Below are positions 15,191-17,513 of a DNA stretch of 17,513 bases, piece by piece. Origin of the DNA: Candidatus Methanophaga sp. GoMg3.2 (GTDB lineage: Archaea; Halobacteriota; Syntropharchaeia; Alkanophagales; Methanospirareceae). Location: positions 1 through 17,513 of the forward strand of contig QBUN01000404.1 of assembly GCA_013180565.1 (NCBI GenBank), read 5' to 3'. The notes under the pieces were generated by a model. The model searched no databases and had not been told where the DNA came from. It was given only the letters and a program-made list of their open reading frames with translations. The position numbers and the translations under genes are program-made. The first letter of the stretch is position 1. Each line of letters opens with the position of its first letter.

Positions 15191-15892
15191 ATGGCGATAC
15201 GAAGCGATAAAATAGGGCAATCTTGGCTATTGCCCCTTGCTGTTAGTGAACTCATACCAGAAGATCATATTTGCAACTTGGTTGAGGTAGTTGTGGATAA
15301 CATGGACGTTGGAGAAATCGAACAGAAGTACAGTTCTGGACCGGGGAATCCTGCATATTCACGGCGGATGTTGCTAAGAATAGTGATAATGGCGTCTGCT
15401 GATGCCATTTGGTCTTCGAGAAAGATAGCAAAGCTAGCTCATGAGAACGTAGTGTATATGTATCTAACAGGGCATGAGAAGCCTGATTTCCGAACGATAT
15501 GCAATTTTAAAAAGGAGTGTGAAGGACTAATTGAAACAGCGTTCAAGGAAACCGTCACGATTGCTAAAGCATTAGGAATACTCAACTTAGAGCACATATC
15601 AACCGATGGTACCAAGATGAAAGCAAATGCTTCAAACAATTACACGCTGAGTAAGGAAGAGATAGAGAGGATAAGAAGAATAATAGCGAGAGGGATTGCG
15701 ATAGATAAAGAGGAGGACAAGCTCTATGGAGATAAGAGAGGTGACGAGCTGCCACCCGAACTCAATACGCAGGAGAAGACTCGTGAGAAGATAAAGGAGA
15801 TTGAAGAATCTTCCGGCCAGAAAATGAAGGCGCGGCGAAGAAAATTATCGTGCAGCATGTGCTTGGTGATGAAAAAGATAAGGCGGCAATAA
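15191..15892 (+). CDS. IS1182-like transposase, N-terminal part (frameshifted)
   Basis: 233 aa in the first frame. The DUF772-like N-terminal domain ('YSRRMLLRIVIMASADAIWSSRKIAKLAHENVVYMYLTGHEKPDFRTI') is followed by 'ISTDGTKMKANAS', carrying the first catalytic Asp (Asp139), then a helical charged linker. After about position 15807 this frame turns into an Arg/Cys-rich sequence unlike a transposase, while the -1 frame reads naturally. The real break is therefore near 15805-15810, not at the stop codon. Alone this fragment has only one of three catalytic acids and should be inactive. Confidence 0.8.
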   Translation: MAIRSDKIGQSWLLPLAVSELIPEDHICNLVEVVVDNMDVGEIEQKYSSGPGNPAYSRRMLLRIVIMASADAIWSSRKIAKLAHENVVYMYLTGHEKPDFRTICNFKKECEGLIETAFKETVTIAKALGILNLEHISTDGTKMKANASNNYTLSKEEIERIRRIIARGIAIDKEEDKLYGDKRGDELPPELNTQEKTREKIKEIEESSGQKMKARRRKLSCSMCLVMKKIRRQ

Positions 15893-16770
15893 TGAAAAAG
15901 CTCGATAAGGCCGAGGAAGAGCTTACAAAGAGTGGACAAGGTGTCGTCAGCATAACCGACCCTGAATCTCGATTTATGGAGAACAAGAAGAAACGTAAAG
16001 AGTTATCATACAACCCTCAGATAACGGTAGACCACGGTTCTGGGATAGTTCTTGCTAATGACGTTACTCAGGACTGTACTGACCATTACCAGTTGCAACC
16101 GCAGCTAGAAATGACGGTTGAGAACATAGATGGCTTGCCTGAATGGACAAAGGTGAGTATGGATAATGGCTACTTCAACGGCCCCAACCTGCGGTATTTG
16201 GAGGAGAAAGAGGTGGATGGTTATATTCCAGACAGCAAGCAGGCTCAAGAGATGAATGGTAAGAAGGTAAAAGACGGTCCTTATTCGAAGGACAAGTTTG
16301 TGTATGATGAAGTGAATGACCAATTTATATGCCCTAATGGCGAGATACTCACTAGAAAGGGGGCGTATGAGTATAAAGGCAAGCTACAGTACTCCTACTA
16401 TGGTGCGAACTGTGGGGAATGTCCTTTCAGGGAGGAATGTGCCGGTAAAAGCAAAGAAAGAAAGATCACAAGTGATGACTACGAGGCAGAACGTAGGCGG
16501 ATGGCAGGTAAAATGTGTTCCGAGAAAGGGAAAGAGGAATACAAGAAGCGTAAGGAGACTGTTGAATGGCCCTTCGGCAACATAAAGCAAAATATGAAGT
16601 TTCGGGAGTTTTATACAAGAGGGCTAGAAAACGTGCGGATAGAGCATAATCTTGTGTGCACAGCTCATAATCTGAGGGTGATGTGGGGTAAATTAGGTGG
16701 TAGTGTGGCTACATTATGTAATATTAAGGGTTTGGTAGCTAATTTCGCATTTAGGGTATCAAGTATTTAG
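15850..16770 (+). CDS. IS1182-like transposase, C-terminal part (frameshifted)
   Basis: 306 aa if begun at the GTG at 15850, but the frame is open from 15805 and reads RIFRPENEGAAKKIIVQ before it, which probably belongs to the ancestral protein. It carries 'SYNPQITVDHGSG', the second catalytic Asp in 'VSMDNGYFN' (codon 16162-16164), a CxxC-x5-C zinc-like segment 'CGECPFREEC', and the catalytic Glu in 'ETVEWPFGNIKQN' (codon 16564-16566), followed by 'HNLVCTAHNLRVMW'. With the upstream frame it makes one complete DDE transposase. No ribosome binding site precedes the GTG, so independent translation is doubtful. Confidence 0.8.
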   Translation: MQHVLGDEKDKAAIMKKLDKAEEELTKSGQGVVSITDPESRFMENKKKRKELSYNPQITVDHGSGIVLANDVTQDCTDHYQLQPQLEMTVENIDGLPEWTKVSMDNGYFNGPNLRYLEEKEVDGYIPDSKQAQEMNGKKVKDGPYSKDKFVYDEVNDQFICPNGEILTRKGAYEYKGKLQYSYYGANCGECPFREECAGKSKERKITSDDYEAERRRMAGKMCSEKGKEEYKKRKETVEWPFGNIKQNMKFREFYTRGLENVRIEHNLVCTAHNLRVMWGKLGGSVATLCNIKGLVANFAFRVSSI

Positions 16771-16808
16771 GTTTTTATTCATATTTCCTCTCGGAGTGTC
16801 ATGAAGTT

Positions 16809-17234
16809 TTGATTTATGTTGATTTACTGTCATTGTCTTTATGTACAATAAAATTCTATAATTTATTTGCGGGACAGCTTGTAGAAGGGTTAAACATAAA
16901 AAATGTAGAAGATTTAGAGGATAGGAAGGATTTTTACGCTATTTCAATGGTTTTGTTCTCTATTCTCAACAGAGCCATAGACCTGGGAGATGAGATAGTA
17001 ATGGCAAACAATCTTGGTATGCCATCCACGTACAAAGAGATTTTTAGATTATTAACCAGGAACGAGTACATCGGTAAAGATATGGGGGAGGAATTATCTA
17101 ATTTAGTGTTTTATAGGAATTTGTTGTCTCACGAATACTACGATCTAACAGAAGAAGATGTTTTTGAAGTATTCAAGAAGATAAACATTGTCAAAAAGTT
17201 CGTGGAGAGGATAAAGGAGGTCCTTAAGGAGTAA
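16809..17234 (+). CDS. HepT-like (DUF86, HEPN) protein; start uncertain, no antitoxin partner seen
   Basis: 141 aa from a TTG start. The all-helical HEPN pattern is recognisable from about residue 18: 'VEDLEDRKDFYAISMVLFSILNRAIDLGDEIV', 'MPSTYKEIFRLLTRN' and the active-site motif R-x4-H-x-Y (Arg103, His108, Tyr110) in 'YRNLLSHEYYD'. HepT proteins are RNases neutralised by MntA nucleotidyltransferases that AMPylate the motif Tyr. No MntA-like frame lies on either side; the transposase is directly upstream and an epimerase downstream. The first ~20 residues do not look like HepT, the frame is open upstream to 16755, and only a weak GGAG (16793-16796) precedes the TTG. The N-terminus may be altered or the start misplaced. 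Confidence 0.65.
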   Translation: MIYVDLLSLSLCTIKFYNLFAGQLVEGLNIKNVEDLEDRKDFYAISMVLFSILNRAIDLGDEIVMANNLGMPSTYKEIFRLLTRNEYIGKDMGEELSNLVFYRNLLSHEYYDLTEEDVFEVFKKINIVKKFVERIKEVLKE

Positions 17235-17289
17235 GTGGGGTTATGGAAATGGTGTTGATTAGAAGAGAGTTACAGGAGAAAAGACGAAT

Positions 17290-17513
17290 ATGAAAGCATT
17301 AGTAACCGGCTGTGCGGGTTTCATAGGAAGTCACCTGGTGGATAAGTTGTTAGAGCAGGGATACGAAGTGATAGGAATAGATTGCTTTACCGATTATTAC
17401 TCGAGGGAAATCAAAGAAGTGAACATATCAAATGCTTTGAAACACAACAATTTTGAGTTTATCGAAGGAGATATTTTAAATAGGGATAAATTTCCCGATG
17501 TGGATTATGTATT
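17290..17513 (+). CDS. NAD-dependent sugar-nucleotide epimerase/dehydratase, N-terminal fragment
   Basis: 74 codons up to the window edge. It begins MKALVTGCAGFIGSHLVDKL, the extended-SDR Rossmann motif GxxGxxG (Gly7, 10, 13), with Asp31 at the end of the second strand ('VIGIDCFTDYYS') for NAD ribose binding and 'EGDI' further on. This fits UDP-glucose/UDP-glucuronate 4-epimerases or dTDP-glucose 4,6-dehydratases; the catalytic Tyr-x3-Lys lies beyond the window, so the reaction cannot be assigned. AGGAG at 17274-17278 is the ribosome binding site. It may open a cell-surface polysaccharide or glycosylation cluster. Confidence 0.88.
   Translation, partial: MKALVTGCAGFIGSHLVDKLLEQGYEVIGIDCFTDYYSREIKEVNISNALKHNNFEFIEGDILNRDKFPDVDYV

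Larger units (their letters stand above)
15191..16770 (+). mobile_element. IS1182-like insertion sequence, transposase split by a frameshift; ends not resolved
   Basis: The coordinates cover the two transposase frames only. Together they give the N-terminal helical domain (DUF772 type), a DDE catalytic triad, and a cysteine-rich segment typical of IS1182-family transposases. No convincing terminal inverted repeat was found by eye. AGGTTTTTATT occurs as a direct repeat at 15130-15140 and 16769-16779 and may mark the boundaries. Confidence 0.7.

Noticed and set aside
15841..15877. Programmed -1 slippage in the transposase at A-AAA-TTA (15841-15847) or AAA-AAG (15872-15877)
   Set aside because: Neither is a full X-XXY-YYZ heptamer. 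The C-terminal frame already looks like real protein upstream of both sites, so the break lies earlier and is more simply an indel.
15069..16752. Terminal inverted repeat pair (AAATTGCGAAAATACCA and TGGTAGCTAATTTCGCATTT)
   Set aside because: The match needs several gaps, and the right arm lies inside the transposase coding sequence. Too weak to call as IS ends.

Overview
The window is archaeal. The evidence is aPelota, ribosomal protein S8e, a DRG-type GTPase, an archaeal-type AspRS, a HerA ATPase, a four-CxxC zinc-ribbon protein, two HdrA subunits, and TATA boxes about 20-30 bases before many start codons (several genes look leaderless). HdrA together with predicted tRNA-dependent Asn-tRNA formation suggests a methanogen-, ANME- or alkanotroph-related euryarchaeote (Methanomicrobia/Syntrophoarchaeia type). 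That placement is inference; no marker here fixes it.

Layout. (1) 1-2341: an intergenic inverted repeat, the DRG-like GTPase and a secreted, membrane-anchored protein. (2) 2364-5571: a winged-helix regulator divergent from a three-gene NMT1/SsuA-type ABC importer (binding protein, permease, ATPase). They share a 76-base intergenic region with an inverted repeat and a TATA box. (3) 5573-7938: translation and quality-control genes: Pelota, YrdC-type threonylcarbamoyl-AMP synthase, a 53-aa zinc ribbon and S8e. The last three are tightly packed or overlapping. (4) 8006-10881: HerA-type hexameric ATPase and AspRS, each apparently with its own promoter. (5) 11036-14907: two tandem hdrA paralogues ending in a strong hairpin/T-tract terminator. 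(6) 15191-16770: an IS1182-like transposase split by a frameshift. (7) 16809-17513: a HepT/DUF86-like protein without a visible antitoxin partner, then the start of a sugar-nucleotide epimerase, perhaps the edge of a surface-polysaccharide locus.

The most interesting observation is the hdrA pair. The upstream copy keeps the CxxC in the FAD domain but lacks the N-terminal cysteine domain and has lost the C-terminal ferredoxin domain. The downstream copy has both of those domains but has replaced the CxxC cysteines with Arg and Ser. This reciprocal loss suggests an obligate HdrA heterodimer. Second, the Pelota frame appears broken by one extra G in a nine-G run. Removing it restores the expected C-terminus just before a hairpin terminator. 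With the one-base break in the transposase there are two probable single-base indels, so sequencing or assembly error must be considered.
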